Of a stretch of DNA of 64,000 nucleotides, positions 47,901 to 55,709 are shown piece by piece. The position numbers were made by a program, and so were the translations under genes. Each line of letters starts with the position of its first letter. Positions within the stretch are counted from its first letter, which is position 1. Where the stretch lies: the NCBI RefSeq assembly GCF_002847445.1, contig NZ_CP025430.1, forward strand, positions 930,001 through 994,000, written 5' to 3'. The DNA comes from Paracoccus zhejiangensis. Lineage in GTDB: Bacteria > Pseudomonadota > Alphaproteobacteria > Rhodobacterales > Rhodobacteraceae. The notes beneath the pieces were generated by a model, which worked only from the letters and a program-made list of their open reading frames with translations, ran no database searches and was not told the origin of the DNA.

Positions 47901-49868
47901 GTGGGACTTGCTACCCCCTTCCGCCGCTCGGTCCGGTTGAAGTTGCTGGCCATCGCGCTGCTGCCGATGCTGGTGCTGCTGCCGATCCTGCTGGGCGCGA
48001 CGGTGATGCGATGGGCCGGCAAGACCGATGACCTGCTGATCGTCAAGGCCAATGGCGACCTGACCATTGCGCATGAATATCTGGGCCACCTGATCGCCAG
48101 TTCCGGCGAGCGCCTGGCCACGGTCTCGGAATCCGCGGCCTTTCAGACCGCGCTGGAAGCCGGTCAGGTCGAACCGCTGATCGACCGCGAACGTGCGGCG
48201 CTTGGTCTCGATTTTCTCTATATCGCGCTGGCGGGCGAGCCAGAGGCGCAAGGCTGGCCGGTGATCGCCGCCGCGCTGCAGGGCCGCGTCGACAGTGCCA
48301 TCGACCTCTTCGATGTCGAGACGCTGACACGGATTTCACCGCTGCTGGCCGAACGCGCCCGGATTGCCATCGTGCCGACCCGCGCCGCCGTGCCGTCGGA
48401 TCGCAAGGCCGAGGATCGCGGGCTGGTCGTCCATGCCGCCGCCCCCCTGACCCTGCCCGATGGCCGCCCTGCCGCGCTGGTCGGAGGGGTGCTGCTCAAT
48501 CGCAATCTCGGCTTCATCGATACGATCAACAATCTGGTCTACAGCGCCGCCAGCCTGCCCGAAGGCAGCCAGGGCACGGCGACGCTGTTTCTGGACGATG
48601 TGCGCATTTCCACCAATGTCCGCATGTTCGGCGACCAGCGCGCGCTTGGCACCCGCGTTTCCGCCGAGGTCCGCAAGCATGTGCTCGACGAGGGCCGGGT
48701 CTGGCTCGCCCGTGCCTTCGTGGTGAATGACTGGTATGTCTCGGGCTACGAGCCGATCACCGACAGCTTCGGCAATCGCGTGGGGATGCTCTATGCCGGG
48801 TTCCTCGAAACTCCGTTCCGGCAGGACCGGCTGTGGTCGATCATCGGCGCGGCGCTGCTGTTCCTGGCCATCGCCGCCCTCTCGGTGCCGCTATTCCTAA
48901 CCTGGGCCGGGCGCATCTTCCGCCCGCTGGAGCAGATGACCCGGACCATGGCCGAGGTCGAGGCCGGTGATCTGGCGGCCCGGAACGGCAGCCCCAAGGG
49001 CGAGGACGAGATCGCGCAGGTGGCCAGCCATCTCGACACCCTGCTGGACCAAGTGCAGGAGCGTGACCGCTCGCTGAGAGCTTGGGCCGCGACGCTGGAG
49101 GACAAGGTCGAGGACCGCACCCGCGACCTGCGCGAGGCCAAGGAGGCGCTGGAACAGGCGACGCAGCAACTGGTCATGTCGGAAAAGCTGGCCGCCGTGG
49201 GCGAGATCACCGCCAGCGTCGCGCATGAGATCAACAACCCGGTGGCGGTGATCCAGGGCAACCTCGACGTGGCGCGGACGCTGCTGGGCGAGAAGTCGAC
49301 CGAGGTCCGCACCGAGTTCGACCTGATTGACGACCAGCTTTACCGCATCTCGACCATGGTCTCGAAACTGCTGCAATTCGCCCGACCCGGCGAGTTTTCC
49401 GGCGCCGAGAACCTGCTGAGCCCGGGCGAGGTGATCAACGATTGCCTCGTCCTCGTCCGCCACGTCATCGATAGCGCCGGCATCCGGCTGGAGCTGCGCG
49501 ACGAGGCACAGGGAAGGATCCGCATCGACCAGACGGAATTGCAGCAGGTGATCGTGAACCTGATCGTCAACGCGGCCCATGCCATGCCCGGGGGCGGACG
49601 GCTGGAGATCACAACGACGGACCGTCCCCATGACGGCGTGGCGGGTGTCGAGATCACCATCAGCGACAGCGGCCACGGCATGGATGCCGCCACACTCGAA
49701 ATGATCTTCCACCCCTTCTTCACCACCAAGCGCGCAAGCGGCACTGGGCTTGGCCTGTCGATCAGCCAATCCCTCGTCACCCGCGCCGGCGGCTTCATCA
49801 CCGCAGAGAGCCGCGTCGGCGAAGGGTCGCGCTTCCGCATCTGGCTGCCGGAGGCGGTGCAGGCGTGA
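47901..49868 (+). CDS. Sensor histidine kinase with extracytoplasmic Cache-like domain
   Basis: 655 residues from GTG 47901, 3 bp after the regulator. Layout: membrane segment at about 15-37, periplasmic sensor domain of about 265 residues that looks like a single Cache fold, membrane segment around 306-330, HAMP, a coiled coil (WAATLEDKVEDRTRDLREA), phospho-acceptor H442 in SVAHEINNP, and an ATPase domain ending GTGLGLS. The dimerisation box is of the NtrB/DctB type, fitting its NtrC-type partner. Small organic acids are common Cache ligands; formate, oxalate or a dicarboxylate would suit the setting, but this is a guess. Confidence 0.9.
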   Translation: MGLATPFRRSVRLKLLAIALLPMLVLLPILLGATVMRWAGKTDDLLIVKANGDLTIAHEYLGHLIASSGERLATVSESAAFQTALEAGQVEPLIDRERAALGLDFLYIALAGEPEAQGWPVIAAALQGRVDSAIDLFDVETLTRISPLLAERARIAIVPTRAAVPSDRKAEDRGLVVHAAAPLTLPDGRPAALVGGVLLNRNLGFIDTINNLVYSAASLPEGSQGTATLFLDDVRISTNVRMFGDQRALGTRVSAEVRKHVLDEGRVWLARAFVVNDWYVSGYEPITDSFGNRVGMLYAGFLETPFRQDRLWSIIGAALLFLAIAALSVPLFLTWAGRIFRPLEQMTRTMAEVEAGDLAARNGSPKGEDEIAQVASHLDTLLDQVQERDRSLRAWAATLEDKVEDRTRDLREAKEALEQATQQLVMSEKLAAVGEITASVAHEINNPVAVIQGNLDVARTLLGEKSTEVRTEFDLIDDQLYRISTMVSKLLQFARPGEFSGAENLLSPGEVINDCLVLVRHVIDSAGIRLELRDEAQGRIRIDQTELQQVIVNLIVNAAHAMPGGGRLEITTTDRPHDGVAGVEITISDSGHGMDAATLEMIFHPFFTTKRASGTGLGLSISQSLVTRAGGFITAESRVGEGSRFRIWLPEAVQA

Positions 49869-49875
49869 GGGAATT

Positions 49876-49908
49876 AAAGAAACAGCGGCCCCTTGCGGGG
49901 GCCGCTGT
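49876..49908. terminator. Terminator between the sensor kinase and the convergent surface-protein gene
   Basis: 11-bp stem ACAGCGGCCCC / GGGGCCGCTGT (49882-49892 with 49898-49908). On the minus strand it is followed by TTCTTTAATT, a good tail for the surface-protein gene. On the plus strand the tail is poor. Confidence 0.7.
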
Positions 49909-49959
49909 CTGTGGCTGTCTTAGCTTCTGCGCTTGCAAAGCGGTGTCCGTGATCCTGCC

Positions 49960-52900
49960 TTAGAGGTCCAGAACGTTGATGGTGACCTCGGCGGGGGTGT
50001 AATTCCCCATGTCGTCGGCAGCCCAATAGACGAAGCTGTCGGTTCCGGTGAAGTCATGGTTCGGCCGGTAGATCAGCGATCCGTCCGCCTGCTGGAACAC
50101 ATCGCCATGTTCGGGATCGGTGAAGCCATCAACCTCGAGCGCCCGGCCCTCGGGGTCGCGGTCATTGGCCAGGAGGTTCAGCCGGACATCTTGGTTCATC
50201 TCGACCCGCACCCGGTCATTCGCGGCCGTCGCAGCGGCGTTGCTGGCCTCATAGCGACCGTGGTTCTCGGCCCCCCAGCTGCGAAGCTGGCTGTCCGAGA
50301 TATCCAGATAGACCTTGTAGCTGAACTTCATCAGCTCGCCCGTTGCACGATCCGCAATTAAATCGGGGATCAGCGCGATCTTGCGACCATCCGCGGTGGT
50401 GTAGTAGCCGGTTGAATCCAGCAGATCCGGCACATCCCAACGATAGATGGTCTGCATATCCCCGGCATTCTGCCGGCTGACCGAGCCGATCGAGTCGGTC
50501 TTGGTCCCGAGCAGGGTCAGGTTCTCATCAGCGCGCAGCGTCACCTCGGGCTGAACGAAGCGCAGACGGTCGGTCACCAGCGTATCCGAATCGAGGATCG
50601 TGTGGCGCGCCGAATTGTAGCCGACATAGGATTGGCGCACGTCGTTCATGTCGACATCGATCAGGATAAATCCTACGCCCCGGTCAGTCTGGGCGTAGGT
50701 ATAGCTGAAGGGCATGTCGATGCCGGTGGCAAAACCGGACAGCGTCGCACCATTCATGACCATATCGAAGGCGTTGGTACCCAGACGTATGCCCGCATCC
50801 GCAGTGAAGAACCCCCCGGTCTCGGTCCCGACCAGATCGAAATCCTTCAGGGTGTAATGTGAGGTATAGCTGATATCGGCGCCCTGCTTGGTTTCCCAGT
50901 TTAGGAAGCCGTCCAGCACAGTACGCACATCACTGCCCTGTTCGGCACCTGCCTTGACCACGATCAGTCCGACATCGGTGCCGAAAGCCTCGTTGTCGCG
51001 GAAACCCTGGATAGGCGGAACATCCGGGGTGACATTGTCCTTGCCATAGGCAATCTCGGGATGATCGAGGGTCGAACCTGTGGGGTTCGCATCCGCCGAA
51101 CGGTGCATCCAGACATAGCCGTGGGTCGTATTGACCGCAACATTCTCCGCAGCCTCGACCAGACGCCCCGCAAAGAAGAACCCGTCACCTGTGCGACCAT
51201 TGTCATGCCGGGGCAAATCGCTCTGGTTCTTCACAGACCATTCACCCCAGCCCACCCCTTCCGAGCGGATGGCCATGTTGCCCTGCCAGATCCCCGTCTC
51301 GTCACCATCCTCGGCTGCAAACGCTGCGCCGAACACGTCAAAGGCCACGTTGTCGATGAAATTGGCATTCGAGGAATGATGCACGAAGCCCCAGCCCGGC
51401 GAACCCGAAACGGCATTGCCGACCGCCATGGCAGGATTGTCGAGATCCTCAACTCCAGTCTTGTGAAAATGCAGCGAATAGCGGCCCTGGATATTGCTCT
51501 CGGGCGTAACCGAAGACAGGTCGTCCACGTTCCAGGCCGGGCGCGACTTGTCGGTGCGGCCAAGATCGTCAAACGCGGCATAGCGCACGTCGACATTATC
51601 GCTGTGCATGAACATCACGTGACCGCGCTGGTTCACCGCCGTTGCCTCGCCGTCCTCGCTGGCGATGGTGACGTTGCGGGTCATGTTCGCGACGTAGGCC
51701 GCAAGGTCCGCACGCGGGGTATCGTGGTTGTAGCGCAGCGGCTCGTCGATGGTGATTCGATTGCCGTTGATGGCGGTGATCGTCACCTCTTCGTCCTGGC
51801 TCTCGTGATAGACAACGTCGCGCAGGTCATTGTCCCAGGCCCAGCCCTGCTTGTGCGTACCCGAGACGACGATGGTGTCCCCCACGCGCCAGCCGTCGGG
51901 CGTTTCGGCCAGGGTGATCACCTGCTGGCCGGCCATCGGTGCCGAGGCAACCTTGACGAAGGCCTCTTTCTCGGCGCCGTGGATCTCGACCTCGCCATGC
52001 GAGATCACCCCGCGCGACAGCAGCCTCGGATCCCAAGAGGTATCGATATCGCCATTATTGGCAATCAGGATCTCGGTCCGCACATCGGCTTCGACGGGCT
52101 GACCCTCGGTACCGATCTCCAGCCGGCCCATGGGTGACACGACCAGCGTATCCACGACCATGCGCGTGTCGGTATCGGTGGCAAAGCTCAACTCGCCATC
52201 GACCCGCACGGTGAACAGTGAGACGTTGCTTTCACCGTTATAGGTGACCGAAATGCCGTCCGGGATCAGGACCTTGGCATCCGCACCCGGGATGCGTCCC
52301 TGATACCAGGTGCTCGCGTCGAACCAGTCGCCGTCGCTGATGGCAATATGCGTGGCCTCGGCGCGCGGGACAAGCCGCAGCAGAGCCTGATGATCGGCCG
52401 CCATGCCGGCATCATCGCTATGGGCATGGGCTTCCGGCAGGCTTTTCACTGCCCGCACGAAGGCCTCGACCTCGGCGGGCGTCATCGGCGGCGTTACGCC
52501 GCCACCCGTTTCACCGCCATGCTCGCCGCCGTGTTCCCCGCCCGTTTCGCCACCAGTCTCACCACCAGTCTCACCACCAGTCTCACCACCAGTCTCACCA
52601 CCAGTTTCACCGCCGGTCTCGCCGCCGTGTTCTCCGCCATGCTCTCCACCGGTCTCGCCGCCAGTTTCACCGCCGGTCTCGCCGCCAGTTTCACCGCCGG
52701 TCTCGCCGCCAGTTTCACCGCCGGTCTCGCCACCAGTTTCACCGCCGGTTTCGCCGCCGTGTTCTCCGCCATGCTCTCCACCGGTCTCGCCACCCGTCTC
52801 GCCGCCGTGCTCTCCACCAGTTTCGCCGCCAGTCTCACCGCCGGTTTCTCCACCATGGTCGCCACCGTGAATGTGGCTCAGATTATCGGCGTCGATGACC

Positions 52901-53379
52901 TCGATCCGGTTGTTGCTGTCGGGGCCTCGCCATTCGAGCGCCAAGCTCTGGGTTCCGGCAGCCTCGAAATAACGTACTTCGATCGTGTGGTTGCCGGCAG
53001 ACAAATCCAGCCGCACGATCTGCCGCGTGGTCCAGTGCAGACCGTCATGATCGATCACCCGCTTGCCATCGATATAGAGCGCCGAGCCATCATCCGAGGT
53101 CAGATAGAAAGTATAGGTGCCGCCGGTCCGGATGTTCAGGTTGCCCTCATAGATCGCGGCGAACCGGTCTCTGGGGCCACCGGTCCAGAACGGCCCGTCA
53201 TGCCGGCGATAGTTCAGCGAATCGACCATGCCGGTTGCCGTCGGGACGGCATCAAAATCGATCTCATCAAGGCTCACAAAGGTCCAGGGAAGCGCGTAAT
53301 AGCGGGCACTCAATCCGGCCATTCTTGTTCCGCTGTGCGTTCCCGCCGCCGTTCCCGCGCCCATGTCCTGTTGGTTCAT
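49960..53379 (-). CDS. Large PA14 / repeat linker / G8 / beta-helix surface protein
   Basis: 1139 residues, probably secreted. Order: PA14 domain (about 22-165, with GTYTFYLTSDDGSALYIDG), a linker of thirty Gly-Gly-Glu-Thr/His tetrapeptides (174-293), a G8 domain (about 340-470, DWFDASTWYQGRIPGADAKVLIP), a parallel beta-helix region (about 480-960, including SLHFHKTGV and GWGFVHHSSNANFIDN) and a C-terminal Ig/cadherin-like domain (about 1040-1139). PA14 domains usually bind glycans; the G8 plus beta-helix arrangement resembles CEMIP/TMEM2 proteins, some of which act on hyaluronan. No N-terminal signal peptide is seen, so type I secretion through the C-terminus is possible. Substrate and function are not known. 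Confidence 0.85.
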   Translation of the reverse strand: MNQQDMGAGTAAGTHSGTRMAGLSARYYALPWTFVSLDEIDFDAVPTATGMVDSLNYRRHDGPFWTGGPRDRFAAIYEGNLNIRTGGTYTFYLTSDDGSALYIDGKRVIDHDGLHWTTRQIVRLDLSAGNHTIEVRYFEAAGTQSLALEWRGPDSNNRIEVIDADNLSHIHGGDHGGETGGETGGETGGEHGGETGGETGGEHGGEHGGETGGETGGETGGETGGETGGETGGETGGETGGETGGEHGGEHGGETGGETGGETGGETGGETGGETGGETGGEHGGEHGGETGGGVTPPMTPAEVEAFVRAVKSLPEAHAHSDDAGMAADHQALLRLVPRAEATHIAISDGDWFDASTWYQGRIPGADAKVLIPDGISVTYNGESNVSLFTVRVDGELSFATDTDTRMVVDTLVVSPMGRLEIGTEGQPVEADVRTEILIANNGDIDTSWDPRLLSRGVISHGEVEIHGAEKEAFVKVASAPMAGQQVITLAETPDGWRVGDTIVVSGTHKQGWAWDNDLRDVVYHESQDEEVTITAINGNRITIDEPLRYNHDTPRADLAAYVANMTRNVTIASEDGEATAVNQRGHVMFMHSDNVDVRYAAFDDLGRTDKSRPAWNVDDLSSVTPESNIQGRYSLHFHKTGVEDLDNPAMAVGNAVSGSPGWGFVHHSSNANFIDNVAFDVFGAAFAAEDGDETGIWQGNMAIRSEGVGWGEWSVKNQSDLPRHDNGRTGDGFFFAGRLVEAAENVAVNTTHGYVWMHRSADANPTGSTLDHPEIAYGKDNVTPDVPPIQGFRDNEAFGTDVGLIVVKAGAEQGSDVRTVLDGFLNWETKQGADISYTSHYTLKDFDLVGTETGGFFTADAGIRLGTNAFDMVMNGATLSGFATGIDMPFSYTYAQTDRGVGFILIDVDMNDVRQSYVGYNSARHTILDSDTLVTDRLRFVQPEVTLRADENLTLLGTKTDSIGSVSRQNAGDMQTIYRWDVPDLLDSTGYYTTADGRKIALIPDLIADRATGELMKFSYKVYLDISDSQLRSWGAENHGRYEASNAAATAANDRVRVEMNQDVRLNLLANDRDPEGRALEVDGFTDPEHGDVFQQADGSLIYRPNHDFTGTDSFVYWAADDMGNYTPAEVTINVLDL
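52501..52860 (-). repeat. 12-bp coding repeat, thirty units
   Basis: Encodes thirty tetrapeptides of the form [E/D]-[T/H]-G-G inside the surface protein. Units with His occur singly or as doublets that break up runs of Thr units of 1 to 9. The codons vary between units (for example GGT/GGC, GAA/GAG, ACC/ACT), so the array is old enough to have diverged but is still exposed to slippage. Confidence 0.95.
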
Positions 53380-54120
53380 TTTTCGTCTCTCTCAGATGGA
53401 CGACTTCAGTGGCGGCGCCACGGAATGTCGCGTTGTGCTTCGATACGCAAGACCGTCACGATCTACCACCTGCCGCCGGGGATATCCTCCCCGATGCGAC
53501 ACGATCATGACGGGCAACATCAATTTCACTGATCCAGATCGCCTGTTTCAGTTTCCGGGCCACCATATAGGGTTCGGAGCCTAATGCAGGGCCAAAATCA
53601 CGACTCCCTGAATGAGATGCGAAAAGCCAAAGCGGATGCCACTATTTGGGCAAGATGGCGCTTAGGGCTGGTGAAGGATCGCGCAGGCTTTTGCCTATCT
53701 TTACGCTCTCAATGCAGTCGGGTCAGGCAAGCCGAGCAAAGCAAGGGTGACGCGGGGATCCGCGCTTCCGCTGCCGGAGAATCACGGAGGTGTTTCATTT
53801 AATTAAGAAGTTTCCAAGGTTTACCCGCATATTTCTCGCCTCGGTTATACAGTCAATATCTAAAACAGCTACAGGTTGATAAACTCTATTTGCTTAGCCT
53901 TGAATTTAGAGCCGCTCCGGACTGAGGCCGTTCCGATTAGGGCAGAGCTCCCCGTCAGGCACGGGTTCGCGAGGCCGGCACAGAGCCTCGAACCCTCCTC
54001 ACAGGTCCTGCCCCCCCCGCCGCCTCCCCTCGCGGAACACCGCCCGCGCCGACCGGGCGGACTTTCCATGCCGGGCCATCTGGCCTATCACTCGGGCAAA
54101 GCAGGATTCAGGACAGGCCG
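53380..54120. other. 741-bp gene-free stretch with an AT-rich core
   Basis: Between the surface-protein gene and the DUF4177 gene. The only frame of any size (53584-53802, plus strand) has no ribosome binding site or recognisable product. 53795-53915 is markedly AT-rich for this genome (for example TTTAATTAAGAAG at about 53797) and could hold promoters. A short GGGGATATCCTCCCC inverted repeat lies at 53478-53492, upstream of the surface-protein gene. No tRNA or repeats of insertion elements were seen. Confidence 0.55.
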
Positions 54121-54549
54121 ATGCGCTACGAATATACCGTTATCCCCGCGCCCGCCCGCGGCGACAAGGCCAAGGGCGCCAAGACCCCGGTCGACCGTTT
54201 CGCGCTGTCGCTGACGGCCGAGCTGAACCGCATGGCGGCCGAGGGCTGGGATTATGTCCGCGCCGAGACCCTGCCCACCGAGGAACGCAGCGGGCTGACC
54301 GGGCGCTCGACCCTTTACCACAATGTTCTGGTTTTCCGTCGCCCGGTTGCCGCGCTGGAAACTGCCGCCGCGCCGCTGGCTGCCAGCCAGCCCCAGCCGG
54401 AATATCCGGTCAGCGCCACGCCCGCCCGTGCGCCCGAAAAGGCGCCCGAGCCGCCCCGTGCCGCGGCCCCGCAACCCATCGATCACACATCAGCCGCCGA
54501 GACGCCGGCAACGCCGCCGGCGCCCCGCGTCACCCCGGCAGGCAGCTAG
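54121..54549 (+). CDS. DUF4177 domain protein
   Basis: 142 residues. Residues 1-75 are a DUF4177 domain (YEYTVIPAP, LNRMAAEGWDYVRAETLP, HNVLVFRRP), a small fold of unknown function. The remaining half is a Pro/Ala-rich low-complexity tail. There is no signal peptide. It converges on the amidotransferase gene, with only 2 bp between the stops. Confidence 0.8.
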   Translation: MRYEYTVIPAPARGDKAKGAKTPVDRFALSLTAELNRMAAEGWDYVRAETLPTEERSGLTGRSTLYHNVLVFRRPVAALETAAAPLAASQPQPEYPVSATPARAPEKAPEPPRAAAPQPIDHTSAAETPATPPAPRVTPAGS

Positions 54550-54551
54550 GC

Positions 54552-55346
54552 TCAGGCGGCTTTCGCCGCCAGCACCGGGCGGAAGGGCTCGATCTTAAGC
54601 CCCTCGCCCTCGAAGGTGCAGAAGCTGCCCTGCGGCACCTCCTGCCAGTCGCCTTCGTCCGTCTCCAGCGGTTCCGAGACCACCGCGCGGCCCTGCCGCG
54701 TGACCGACCAGCGGTGGAACAGCGTCGGCGCCTGGTCGTCGCTGGCATGGCGGATGGCGTAAAGCCGCTGTCCGTCCGAGAACGCCGCCGTCAGCCGCAC
54801 ATGCGGTGCCTCGCCGCGCCGGATCGCCAGATCGGCAAGCCGCGCCGTCGCCCGCTCTATCGCGCCCTTCGGGTCGGCTTCCAGCCCCTCGCCAAGCGCG
54901 ATCAGGAACAGCGCCTCGCTGTCCGTCGCGCCCTTGCGATGGGGGTAATAGGCATCGGGGATCAGCAATTCGGCGTCGCGGCGATAGGTATCATAGCCAC
55001 CGAACTGGCCGTTATGCATGAAGCTGAACTGCCCCACCGCGAAGGGATGGCAATTGTTGCGGCTGGTGGCGGTGCCGGTCGAGGCGCGGACATGAGCCAT
55101 GAACAGACCCGATCGCACCTGCGCCACGAGACTGCGCAGGTTGGGATCGGACCAGGCCGGCATCACGTCGCGGTAGAGCCCCGGCTCGGGCCGCTCGCCG
55201 TACCAGGCAAGGCCGAAACCGTCGGCATTGACCGGCGTGTGGCAATGCATTGCGCCCTGGCTTTGCCGGATCAGCGAATGCGCCGGCCGGCTGACGATAT
55301 CTTCCAGAAAGATCGGCTGGCCCAGATAGGCGGCCCAACGACACAT
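54552..55346 (-). CDS. Class II glutamine amidotransferase (YafJ/EgtC-like)
   Basis: 264 residues. The catalytic N-terminal Cys follows the start (MCRWAAYLG). NADGFGLAWYG, AHVRASTGTATSRNNCHPF and FMHNGQFGG are the Ntn-hydrolase glutaminase motifs. It consists of a glutaminase domain only. Close relatives include YafJ, of uncertain function, and EgtC, which releases the gamma-glutamyl group in ergothioneine synthesis. No egt genes are adjacent, so the YafJ-like label is safer. Confidence 0.88.
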   Translation of the reverse strand: MCRWAAYLGQPIFLEDIVSRPAHSLIRQSQGAMHCHTPVNADGFGLAWYGERPEPGLYRDVMPAWSDPNLRSLVAQVRSGLFMAHVRASTGTATSRNNCHPFAVGQFSFMHNGQFGGYDTYRRDAELLIPDAYYPHRKGATDSEALFLIALGEGLEADPKGAIERATARLADLAIRRGEAPHVRLTAAFSDGQRLYAIRHASDDQAPTLFHRWSVTRQGRAVVSEPLETDEGDWQEVPQGSFCTFEGEGLKIEPFRPVLAAKAA

Positions 55347-55409
55347 GCCCTGCCCCTTCGCGTTTCTGCTTTTGTCACAGAACTACCACGAAAGTCTTAG
55401 CAAATCACC

Positions 55410-55709
55410 TCATTCCGCAGGCGGCGGGGTTTCCTCGACGATCACAAGATCGCGCTCGGACGCGCCGCGGGCATGTTCCAGCGCCGCCTGGTAGTCGGCG
55501 CTTTCATAGCAGGCGACCGCCGCCTCGTAGCTGGGGAAACGGGCGACGACATTGCGCGCCCGGTCATTGCCTTCAAGCTGCTTGTAGCGGCCACCGCGGG
55601 CCAGAAACACCCCGCCATGCGCGGCGATCGCCGGGCCGGCCAGTTTCGCATATCGGCCATAGGCCTCGGCATCGGTCACATGGACATGGGCAATCCAGAG
55701 CGCGCTCAT
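55410..55709 (-). CDS. DUF1330 domain protein
   Basis: 99 residues, ferredoxin-like (dimeric alpha-beta barrel) fold of DUF1330. [25 protein letters not shown] and [25 protein letters not shown] are the family segments. No function is known. The start overlaps the alaS stop by ATGA, so it is translated together with alaS. Confidence 0.88.
   Translation of the reverse strand: MSALWIAHVHVTDAEAYGRYAKLAGPAIAAHGGVFLARGGRYKQLEGNDRARNVVARFPSYEAAVACYESADYQAALEHARGASERDLVIVEETPPPAE

Noticed and set aside
52501..52860. CRISPR-like regular repeat
   Set aside because: The 12-bp units have no spacers, keep the reading frame and encode tetrapeptides. No cas genes are nearby.
52348..53532. Long plus-strand open frame opposite the surface-protein gene
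   Set aside because: It is the complement of the 12-bp repeat and PA14 region. It has no ribosome binding site, and its protein is low-complexity Thr/Ser/Pro produced by the repeat.
53584..53802. 72-codon frame in the large gap
   Set aside because: No ribosome binding site, no recognisable motif, atypical composition for a coding gene here.
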